Shown here: positions 55,894 to 64,000 of the stretch, in pieces
How the letters are laid out: every line of letters begins with the position of its first letter
Numbering within the stretch: position 1 is the first letter of the stretch
NCBI GenBank assembly: GCA_020744225.1
Contig: JAGMWG010000003.1
Coordinates: forward strand, 806,001-870,000
DNA: 64,000 nt
Direction: 5' to 3'
DNA from: Paraphoma chrysanthemicola
Lineage: Eukaryota > Ascomycota > Dothideomycetes > Pleosporales > Phaeosphaeriaceae
Notes under the pieces: model-generated
The model's database searches: none
What the model saw: the letters and a program-made list of their open reading frames with translations, nothing else
Told to the model about the DNA's origin: nothing
Program-made: the position numbers and the translations under genes

Positions 55894-57249
55894 ATGGCTT
55901 CATTAGCACCGCGTCTCTTCACCCGCACTGCTCGGCCCCTCATCCGGTCTTCGCAGACCGCACGCCTAGCCGCCATCAGCGTCCGCCGCCACGCCTCCAC
56001 AAAGCACCCTACCAACTTCGCACCACCATCCCAAGCCGACCTTGATGAGCTGCGCGAATCAGTACGCGAGTTCGCACGCCGCGAGATTCCCGAAGAAGTC
56101 GCCGCAAAGACAGACTACGAGAATGCCTTCCCCAACGACATGTGGCAGAAGTTTGGCGAAGCGGGGTTTCTAGGCATAACAGCAGATGAGGAGTTTGGCG
56201 GGCTGGCAATGGGATACCAAGCGCATTGTGTAGTCATGGAAGAATTGTCGCGTGCGAGTGGGAGCATCGGACTGAGTTATGCGGCGCACAGCCAGCTGTG
56301 TGTGAATCAGTTGATGCTGAACGGCAACGCGGAGCAGAAGAAGAAGTACCTGCCTGGCTTGATAAGTGGCGAGCAGATTGGCGCGTTGGCCATGTCAGAG
56401 CACAGTGCGGGGAGTGATGTTGTTAGTATGAAGACGACAGCAAAGGAGGTGGATGGTGGGTATCTGCTTAACGGGACGAAGATGTGGATCACAAACGTAC
56501 GTCCTACTACTGCCATATCCTGACGCAGAGTTACGCTGATGGTTGGATCGTTATAGGGCCCAGACGCACACACAATCGTCGTGTACGCAAAAACCCAACC
56601 CGACGCCGCCTCCAAAGGCATCACAGCCTTCATCGTCGAAACCTCCACAAAGGGCTTCAGCATAACCAAGAAACTCGACAAGTTCGGCATGCGCGGCTCT
56701 AACACGGGCGAACTCGTTTTCGACGACGTCTTCGTGCCCAAAGAAAACGTCCTCGGCCAAGTCAACCGCGGCGTGCGCGTCCTCATGGAAGGTCTCGATC
56801 TTGAGCGTCTGGTCCTCTCAGCCGGCCCATTGGGCCTGATGCAAGCCTCGCTCGACACCGTTCTACCATACACACACCAAAGAAAACAATTCGGTATCCC
56901 CATCGCGCACAACCAACTCGTCCAGGGCAAGTTGGCAGACATGTACACCAAATTCCGCGCCTCGCAGAGCTTCACATATAGCGTTGCGCGCGCCGTCGAC
57001 GAGTCGCATGCGAATCCCGAAGTCCGGACACAAGATTGTGCAGGCGCGATATTGTATGCTGCCGAGCGGGCGAGCGAGGTCGCGGCCGATGCGGTGCAGT
57101 TGATGGGCGGCATGGGGTATATGAATGAAGTCCCGGTGGGGAGGATATTGCGGGACGCCAAGTTGTATGAGATTGGAGCGGGGACGAGTGAGGTTAGGCG
57201 GATGGTCATTGGGCGGGCGTTCAATAAAGAGTGGAAGCAGGAGATATGA
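55894..57249 (+). CDS. IVD: isovaleryl-CoA dehydrogenase, mitochondrial
   Basis: Two exons (55894-56496, 56557-57249) give 431 residues. The N-terminus is Arg/Ala/Ser-rich without acidic residues up to RHASTKHP, a mitochondrial presequence. Acyl-CoA dehydrogenase signatures are GFLGITADEEFGG, IGALAMSEHSAGSDV, WITNGPDAHTIVVYAKT, GMRGSNTGELVFDD and LMGGMGYMNEVPVGRILRDA. MEGLDLERLVLSAGPLG places the catalytic Glu in the position special to isovaleryl-CoA dehydrogenases. It is FAD-dependent, in leucine breakdown, passing electrons to ETF. It is 256 bp after and co-oriented with the CMD gene, but functionally separate. Confidence 0.9.
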
Positions 57250-57379
57250 TATATATTCGCATTGCATTGGGGTGTATTTTGTTTTTGTTGGTTGTTAAAA
57301 GTCTAGCATTTGATGAATTCGAGCGACGGAAGAGCTCGTAGGCTGGGTATATCTGGCGTATAGATCTTCCATGCGTAGC

Positions 57380-57402
57380 ATCCATCTATCCATCCATCCA
57401 TG
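57380..57402. repeat. CATC/ATCC short tandem repeat
   Basis: About six CATC-type units (one imperfect) in the 3' region between convergent genes. A simple microsatellite, likely variable between isolates. Confidence 0.7.
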
Positions 57403-57480
57403 GCGTCCATCAAGAGATCTTGCGGGTCGCCTCACCCTCTTCCACCCAAATTCCAACACACCACCTTCGCCATGTGAACT

Positions 57481-60400
57481 TCAGGGACACAACTTCGACC
57501 CATCATAATCTCCCTCGTCCCTGCCCACCTCATAACCCGGCCTATCCCCCTCCTTCAAACTACCCGGGTCAATGTACCTACACGTCAACGCAAACCTCAA
57601 CTTCCCCGCATGCTCCACCGCATGTTCATAATACCGCTGCAACTCCGCGCCATGCATGACGACAATATCTCCATGCCCCAGCTCCATCCTCAACACATCT
57701 CTCGCATTGCCCGACGCCTTGAGTCCAAGTTCGCGTGGGATTTGTCTTAAACGCGCCCGATATGCTTTGCCGTCTGTTGATTTGAGTGTTTCGAGAGAAT
57801 GCTGGAGTTCTTTGCGTTGATCGTATTTCTGGCATCCCGGCAGCGGGGGTGCGTCGTCGTATACGCCGGCGCTGGACGAGCCGTTGTAATGTCTTGCTTT
57901 CATGCGTATGCGCATAGTCCCCGGTGCACCTAGTGACAAGGTTGCGATTGTGGGTCCCAAGCCGAACTCTCCGTCGTCGTGGTAATTGATCTTTTGGGCT
58001 TCGAAGTACCCCAAAGCGAGGACTTCGTTGAATTCTTTTTCGGCCCACAGTTTACTTACTTCGGCCATGGGTTTACCAGTCTCGTGGGTGAGCAAGTGTT
58101 TGGCGGCCCAATTGAGGCGGCTGCGGGTTGCGGTGATGGGACGTGCGGCGTGTTCGAATGAATGGGAGGCAGTAGCTGCGATGAATTTGTAGGGCATGCC
58201 GTAGTTGACGGTGAAGTGCCGGCAGTAGCTTTCTCCCTTGAGTTGGCCGTTCGGCATGGGTCGGCGCCGCAAGTCGATGTCAGTCTGCTGAAGCTCCTCA
58301 AACATAGCGTCTGGACCGCCGGGCTCGGATGTGACGGTGCGGTTGGCGATCATGTGTGTAATGAAGCCGTTAATACCAGGGATGGTGTAGCGATTAATCC
58401 GGTAGCCGTGGGAGAAGGAGACATTTACATCGATGAGGGAAGCGTGAGTGTCGCGGGAGAGCGTATAGCTGTCTGTGAGTGGCCAAAAGGGATCGCGAAG
58501 CGATGCAGCTGGAATGGTCAAGTGCGGTGGCTGTCTCTTGAAATTGCACGTCGCATTCATGCACTCCCAGCCGAGCCAGCTGACGCGAGAATTGCACCGA
58601 CCGCAGTCAGGGCACACCATTCCGGACCAGAAGGCTTGCGATGTGTCTTCGCCCGGTAGTGAGTGGCTGGATACTTCCGCGTTGTTAGACATTAGCGGGT
58701 AGTCGCTGTCATCATTTGGCCATGGTTTCTTCTGCTTGAGGAATCGCGGATCGTAGACTAGAGAGTCTTCGTCTGGTTCACTGAATATCGAGCGTGAGCC
58801 CTTGTTTGGTTTCTCGTATATCCTCCAGAAAGCTGAACACGACGGTTGCAGACACATCCAGCCATTGAGATAGACTTGTATGGACTCTATCTTACAAGAA
58901 TCACAATTCTTCGCGACCGGTGGATCCAGGGAACCAAGGTTGATTGAAGTGTGCTCGACTTCTGGTCGCCACCACGACAGCTTTTTCGTATTCAGCTTCT
59001 CGAAGCGGTATCGCAGGATCTTGCTCTTACCACTCTTTTCGACCCAGATATCAGTAGGTTTGAAGTAGTCCAAGACACAGTATTGGTGTGGAGGTTGTGA
59101 TGGAGCGTGTGGGTTGTCGACTCCGGTGATAATTACCACTGGGTTGAAGTGTTTCATGCAATTCTTCAGGGCTTGCACCGTCTTGGTGTCTTCTGCCTGG
59201 TCTTTACCACTCTTCATCTCACCAGAGCCCTTGTCTTTGACTAAGCCACCGCCGGCTCGTGAGATGACCACCTCTTCGTCCATGTAGTCTCGAGGATGCG
59301 CGACCTTGTCAAACATGAAGCCTCGAGCAAAATCGCCGGTTGAGTAACATGCACTTTGATAGGCACGAAAATAGTGCAAAGTCTCGCAAAGCTCTTGCCG
59401 TCCGTCTGCCCACACCTCAGGTCGACCAGCGGGTGCTGGCTTAGGCACGTCTGATTGACGACTGGCAAATAGCTCACGAGCTATTCTGTGCAGATGCTCT
59501 TTTTGAGGGTCTAGCTCCGAGCTGCTCTCAGGCACATCGCATTCCATCTCGTCATCAGTCGTTACGTCCGACTCTGCATCCTGCTCGGGCGCTTCCGTCA
59601 CGAGTCCAGGCGGTACATATGGTTGGCTCAGCGGCAAAGTTGGTTGTGTTGAAGCGAAAGACACGGACGGTGCGTCATCACTTTTGCCGTGCTCCGTGAC
59701 AAGCTCAGCTATTGCAGGAGTGACAGAAGTGGGCACCTCCGGTGGCACAGGCCGCAGCCACGGTGCCGGAACAAATTTGGCGGGTAGAGCATCCAGATCA
59801 TAGTCTTCGCTCTCTTCCTCGACGGTTGGTAGAGGCGGTATATCATGGGGTCGGATGAGATTCGTTGTAGTTGAGCTGAAGGAGCTGGCCGCTTGACTGG
59901 AGGCTGGGACAGGTGCCAATGCTGGCTGCGCATATTGCTCTTGGTCGTCGTTGAGGAACTGGTTTGTCGTCGTCTGGAAGTTGGGGCTCTGTTCCTCCAG
60001 GTCAGCATTCAGTATGAGAAGCGAGTTGGACAATGAACAAACCGTGTCAAAGGTCTCCGTTGACCTCGGAATTGTGACAGCTTCGTCACTGGACTCGGTG
60101 ATCGCAGTGTGCGGCTTCGATGATAGTATTTGCGCCGGCGACTTTGATTTGAACTCGTAAATTTTACCACACCTCAGTTTAACAATGAGTGAAACTCCCT
60201 CTAGCGACTTCGCAGCTTGTTCTGCTGGTGCAGGTAAGGACTTGGTGGCCGCTGTTCTCGAACGGGTGATACCACGAGTGACTCGTCTGAGGGGCTGGGC
60301 CTCGACATCGGCGAATGTTGGCGTGTCCACACCCTCAGAGCACTTCAAGTCTTCAACCGCAGTCTTTCGCAGCTTCTTTGGAGGCGTTGGTCGTACTTCA

Positions 60401-60963
60401 TCCTCCGTCTCCAGCTCAGTCTTGCGTTTCCGGGTTGGCCGTGCGGGTGGGGCTACAGTCCGCTTACACTGAGTCTGCGAGGCCTTTCGCTTCGCATTCT
60501 TAGCAGGAGCTTTCTTCGGCTTTCTGGCTGGTGGTAGAGAGGAGCTATGCTTCACCGGGGCGGCTTTCACTTGCGGGACGGCTTCCTTTACATCAAGGTT
60601 CCGTGGTTGCGCTGGTTTCACTTCGATCGATTCTTCAATATCGTGATCATCCTCACCGGTCATAGACTGGTCACTAAGGATGTCTCGGTACTGCGGTTGA
60701 CTAGCAGGCCGCCGCCGCGATCGCTGGGACGCCGCGGTTGCTACGAGGCCTCGCCTCCATGCGGCCTGAACCTGTTCGTCGAACACGCGAGGTTCCGAGA
60801 ATCCTTGGAAGGCGTATTCATCGGCTTTCTCGCTTCCTTGGTCGGGTATGCTGATGGGTGAGGAGCTCTCGACATGAGAGTCGTCATCCCACACGCGGGA
60901 GATGTCCGTGGTGATGGTGGCAGTCGAGTCGCGCTTGCTCTTCACGGGTGGCGGCGTCCGCAT
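57481..60963 (-). CDS. AlkB-like 2-oxoglutarate/Fe(II) oxygenase with zinc motifs and long disordered head
   Basis: Single exon, 1160 residues from the ATG at 60963; the frame continues upstream only by a TTG. The first ~550 residues are disordered, with Lys/Arg-rich (KKAPAKNAKRKASQTQCKR) and acidic segments, suggesting nuclear location. Two Cys clusters follow: NCDSCKIESI with CLQPSC (about 690-715), and CPDCGRCNSR with CMNATCNF (about 785-805). The catalytic fold holds INYHDDGEFGLGPTIATLSL (HxD iron ligands near 992), GDIVVMHGAELQRYYEHAV and RFALTCRYI (distal His about 1112 and 2OG-binding Arg). It is a nucleic-acid or protein demethylase/hydroxylase by family; the substrate is unknown. The zinc part may bind DNA or chromatin. 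Confidence 0.87.
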   Translation of the reverse strand: MRTPPPVKSKRDSTATITTDISRVWDDDSHVESSSPISIPDQGSEKADEYAFQGFSEPRVFDEQVQAAWRRGLVATAASQRSRRRPASQPQYRDILSDQSMTGEDDHDIEESIEVKPAQPRNLDVKEAVPQVKAAPVKHSSSLPPARKPKKAPAKNAKRKASQTQCKRTVAPPARPTRKRKTELETEDEVRPTPPKKLRKTAVEDLKCSEGVDTPTFADVEAQPLRRVTRGITRSRTAATKSLPAPAEQAAKSLEGVSLIVKLRCGKIYEFKSKSPAQILSSKPHTAITESSDEAVTIPRSTETFDTVCSLSNSLLILNADLEEQSPNFQTTTNQFLNDDQEQYAQPALAPVPASSQAASSFSSTTTNLIRPHDIPPLPTVEEESEDYDLDALPAKFVPAPWLRPVPPEVPTSVTPAIAELVTEHGKSDDAPSVSFASTQPTLPLSQPYVPPGLVTEAPEQDAESDVTTDDEMECDVPESSSELDPQKEHLHRIARELFASRQSDVPKPAPAGRPEVWADGRQELCETLHYFRAYQSACYSTGDFARGFMFDKVAHPRDYMDEEVVISRAGGGLVKDKGSGEMKSGKDQAEDTKTVQALKNCMKHFNPVVIITGVDNPHAPSQPPHQYCVLDYFKPTDIWVEKSGKSKILRYRFEKLNTKKLSWWRPEVEHTSINLGSLDPPVAKNCDSCKIESIQVYLNGWMCLQPSCSAFWRIYEKPNKGSRSIFSEPDEDSLVYDPRFLKQKKPWPNDDSDYPLMSNNAEVSSHSLPGEDTSQAFWSGMVCPDCGRCNSRVSWLGWECMNATCNFKRQPPHLTIPAASLRDPFWPLTDSYTLSRDTHASLIDVNVSFSHGYRINRYTIPGINGFITHMIANRTVTSEPGGPDAMFEELQQTDIDLRRRPMPNGQLKGESYCRHFTVNYGMPYKFIAATASHSFEHAARPITATRSRLNWAAKHLLTHETGKPMAEVSKLWAEKEFNEVLALGYFEAQKINYHDDGEFGLGPTIATLSLGAPGTMRIRMKARHYNGSSSAGVYDDAPPLPGCQKYDQRKELQHSLETLKSTDGKAYRARLRQIPRELGLKASGNARDVLRMELGHGDIVVMHGAELQRYYEHAVEHAGKLRFALTCRYIDPGSLKEGDRPGYEVGRDEGDYDGSKLCP

Positions 60964-61872
60964 GCTGACCGAGTGCTCATTATCTGATGGCGTAATAACA
61001 GATTGGGGCCTCAATTGGAGGTTGCTCAAAGCTGTGGGATAGCTGATGACGAGGAAGGTCCACAAATTGAGAAACGGCGCAAATATTGATTGTGTTGCAA
61101 TTCAATCGGGCGCAAGGCAGCAATCGCAAGACAGGCGAAGACAAGGTGTGGTAAGAGGAGATAGCTCAGACTTGCGCGCCTTCACCTGCAACGTCTCGAT
61201 GATGAGGTGAGGGAGGGGCTAACCGTAACTGTATCTCCAAACCATGGTACACAGCGTGTCCGGTCGTCGAACGTGCGAAGTAACACACATCATAGACACG
61301 CTGCTGGCATTCACGCTACATGTCGCCAGGTACGACCATGGTTCTTACGGGCTCATGGCTCATAATAGTTGTAAGCTGGCAGCATTATTAGTCAGTGCAA
61401 TTGGAGTTGTGTGGATTGCTGAATGTCGTCAGCACACCTCGACATTGCCATATTACGCGAGTGACACTACGCCTGAGTCCACGCAGAAATCTGATGCGAT
61501 AGAAGCTTGGTGATGAGCGCGCTCAGTATTTGCATTGCGGCCCTGCTCTCGAAGTCTAGGTTCGTCAGCGCCAAGTCGGCTATCCCGATTGGGCCAAACC
61601 TCGGCTTTCCCCACACTCCCCAGGTCCCAGCTGGCCATGGTGCCGGCTGCGAGGAGCGGACAGCATCCGAATAGTCCATTAGCGTCATCACCGGGCGTGT
61701 TCGGCGTACTGGAGGTCGCTCCGTGCTTTAAAGGCTGCAGGCCCCTGCAGAAGTTCTGGCGGAGGTCACTTTTGATATTCCTATCAATTGACTAATCTTC
61801 TCATTGTGAGTGCACGCGTCGTGTTGCGACTGTAGGTACGCAAAGCTAACACGCACGGACATAGCGCGCAAC
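60964..61872. other. divergent promoter region
   Basis: About 900 bp between the oxygenase gene and the CoA-ligase gene. It carries short conflicting frames only. A 5'-UTR intron ending near 61860 is possible but not shown. Confidence 0.4.
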
Positions 61873-63870
61873 ATGGTCTTCGTTCCTCCGTCGTGGGTGC
61901 CGCAGCTGCCCTTTGACCCGCCCGACTCGATCTCCATCTGCGATTTCATGCTGGATGAGAGATATGGCAGGCATCCTCTCGGCTACTCGCAGAACCCCTT
62001 CACCTGTGGTGCGACGGGCAAGACGTACTCGAGCTTGGATGTCAAGGACCGCGTTGACTTTCTCGCACGAGGGCTGGCAAAGGAGCTTGGCTTCGACCCA
62101 AACAAGGGCTCTGAGTGGGACAAAGTCATCGCAGTCTTCTCAGTGAACACAGTAAGTGCATCGCGAGGCATGGTGTGCGCAGTGCTAAACCATGGAAGCT
62201 CGATACACTACCTCTCGCATGGGCCACCCACCGCCTCGGCGGCATTCAGTCGCCCGCAAACGCCGCGTACAGTGCTACTGAGCTCGAATACCAGCTGAAG
62301 AACTCGGGCGCAAAGGCTCTCTTCACTTGCGTGCCTCTTCTCGAGGTTGCGCGTGTGGCGGCAAAGAACAGCGGTATTCCAGAGAACCGCATCTACATAC
62401 TGGATGTACCTGAGAAGATCACCGGCGGGAAGGGTGCGCCCAAGGGCATGAAGACCGTGGATGACTTTATCAATGATGGAAAGAAGCTGGAGCGCCTGGA
62501 ACCATTGAATTGGGCATCCGGCGACGGCGCAAAGAGGACTGCCTTCCTCTGCTACTCCAGCGGGACCTCGGGCCTGCCCAAGGGCGTCATGATCTCTCAC
62601 CGCAATGTCATTGCGAACACGCGTATGAGGCACTAAACACTTTGACGCGCCTCGCTGACCTGTCCAGTGCAAATCCGTACCTTTGAAAAGCCTTACAGAG
62701 ACACCATAATCAACGATCTGCGCAATCAGTCAGACTACACCGAGAACGTGCTTGGTCTCCTGCCTATGTCGCATATCTACGGTCTGGTCGTCATCTGCCA
62801 CGCCAGTGTCTATCGTGGTGACGGCGTCATCGTACTGCCCAAATTTGAGTTTGAACAGACTTTGCAGGCTATCCAGAGTCACAAGATCAACTCCCTATTT
62901 TTGGTATGTACGGCTCTCGCTTTTGTAATACACATAGGCTGACATGAACCAGGTGCCGCCAATCATCATTCTGATGACGAAGAATCCGAAAATGCTTGCC
63001 AAGTACGACCTCAGCTCTGTGTGGTCTCTGTTCACTGGCGCCGCACCACTCGGTCAAGAGACGGCCGAAGACTTACACAAGCTGTTCCCGTCGTGGAAGA
63101 TCCGCCAAGGCTATGGTAAGCTGCACCCAACATATTGCTGATGGAGTCTAATCTTGGCTAGGTCTGACCGAGACCTGCACCGTGGTTACCTCTTCATCAC
63201 CCACGGACATCTGGTTCGGCTCTTCCGGTTCAATATTGCCAGGCATTCAGTGCAAGCTTGTGACTGTCGAAGGCGTCGAAATTACTGGATATGATCAGCC
63301 GGGTGAACTCCTAGTCAAAGGGCCGGCAGTGGTGCTTGGCTACCTCAACAACGACAAGGCGAACACAGAAACTTTCCAGGACGGATACATGAGGACAGGT
63401 GATGAGGCTGTCGTACGAAAGGCTCCATCAGGCAACGAGCACGTTTTCATTACAGACCGCATTAAGGAGCTCATCAAGGTCAAGGTACGTCGCTTCATGT
63501 GCGTTGATCTCGGATCGTATTGACGTGACTGTAGGGCCACCAAGTCGCGCCCGCAGAGCTCGAAGCTCACCTTCTTAGCCATCCCGCGGTCAATGATTGC
63601 GCCGTCATCCCAATTCCCGATGACAGTGCCGGCGAAGTCCCGAAAGCATATGTAGTCAAGTCACCATCGGTCGGCATTGAGGAAAGCGACAAGGCGATTG
63701 CACGTGACATCCAGAAGCACGTCGAGAAGCACAAGGCACACTACAAGAGACTTGTCGGTGGTGTCGAATTTATTGACGAGATTCCCAAGTCGCCATCGGG
63801 CAAGATTTTGAGGCGATTGCTGCGGGACAAGGAGAAGGAGAGGAGGAGGAAGGCCGGCAGCAAGTTGTAA
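61873..63870 (+). CDS. 4-coumarate:CoA ligase-like acyl-CoA synthetase with peroxisomal signal
   Basis: Six exons (61873-62151, 62199-62622, 62668-62903, 62953-63115, 63162-63484, 63535-63870) close in frame to 586 residues. Adenylate-forming motifs are LDTLPLAWATHRLGGIQSPA, the P-loop YSSGTSGLPKGVMISHRN (about residue 212), LLPMSHIYGL, TGAAPLGQETAEDL, QGYGLTETC, GYMRTGDEA, RIKELIKVKGHQVAPAELE and the catalytic-Lys end PKSPSGKILRRLL. The C-terminus is SKL, a type 1 peroxisomal targeting signal. It would activate an aromatic (phenylpropanoid, phenylacetate) or fatty acid to its CoA thioester. It could feed ring or side-chain breakdown linked to the cluster at 49-56 kb, which is inference from distance only. 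Confidence 0.93.
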
Positions 63871-64000
63871 GCTGTGCGATGCAGATGATATGGACCAGCC
63901 ACGCGACCTGGGCTATCTAGCTACTGTTATATATACCGCTTCATTTACTTACCGTGTAGCGACTGTAATTACAAGCAATTTCTCATGATCCTCTTGTCAT

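Overview
The window is nuclear DNA of a filamentous ascomycete (Pezizomycotina, probably Dothideomycetes). Genes carry one to seven GT-AG introns, mostly of 42-75 bp. The gene families are typical of that group: HET-domain proteins, a Zn2Cys6 regulator, a GPI-anchored PLC-like protein, a DUF8021-type secreted protein, an SPT8 SAGA subunit and a Fot1/pogo transposon. The exact species cannot be told from the sequence. Coordinates of spliced genes were derived by hand from splice sites and reading phase, so they are inferences, although most close perfectly in frame.

Layout. 0-16 kb is mostly well-kept genes: the start of a HET protein at the left edge, a secreted GPI-anchored S33-type peptidase with a repeat tail, an alpha/beta hydrolase, a PLC-like protein, a small conserved protein, an NF-X1/Hrr1-type helicase, and SPT8 head-to-head with the helicase. 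17-39 kb is accessory in character. It holds a four-TM protein, a fungal MscL channel, a second HET protein, a GMC oxidoreductase relic, a Zn2Cys6 factor, a 2EXR/F-box-like relic and several secreted or Cys-rich proteins, with long gene-free stretches (22.6-24.8, 25.5-29.7 and 32.9-35.3 kb). Single-base frameshifts recur here. 39-45 kb has an F-box protein, two SDRs flanking an EthD protein, and a highly unusual tRNA-like gene.

46-57 kb is the most interesting part. A complete Fot1/pogo element with matched inverted repeats and a TA duplication sits beside an aromatic-catabolism cluster. The cluster holds a fusion of two EthD-like domains with an enol-lactonase-type hydrolase, a 3-carboxymuconate cyclase (beta-propeller), an intradiol ring-cleavage dioxygenase and a carboxymuconolactone-decarboxylase-family protein. 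Isovaleryl-CoA dehydrogenase follows. Together these would open an aromatic ring, lactonise the muconate and carry it to 3-oxoadipate. The right end has a large AlkB-type 2-oxoglutarate oxygenase with zinc motifs and a 4-coumarate:CoA-ligase-like enzyme ending in the peroxisomal signal SKL, which could activate aromatic acids or acyl chains.
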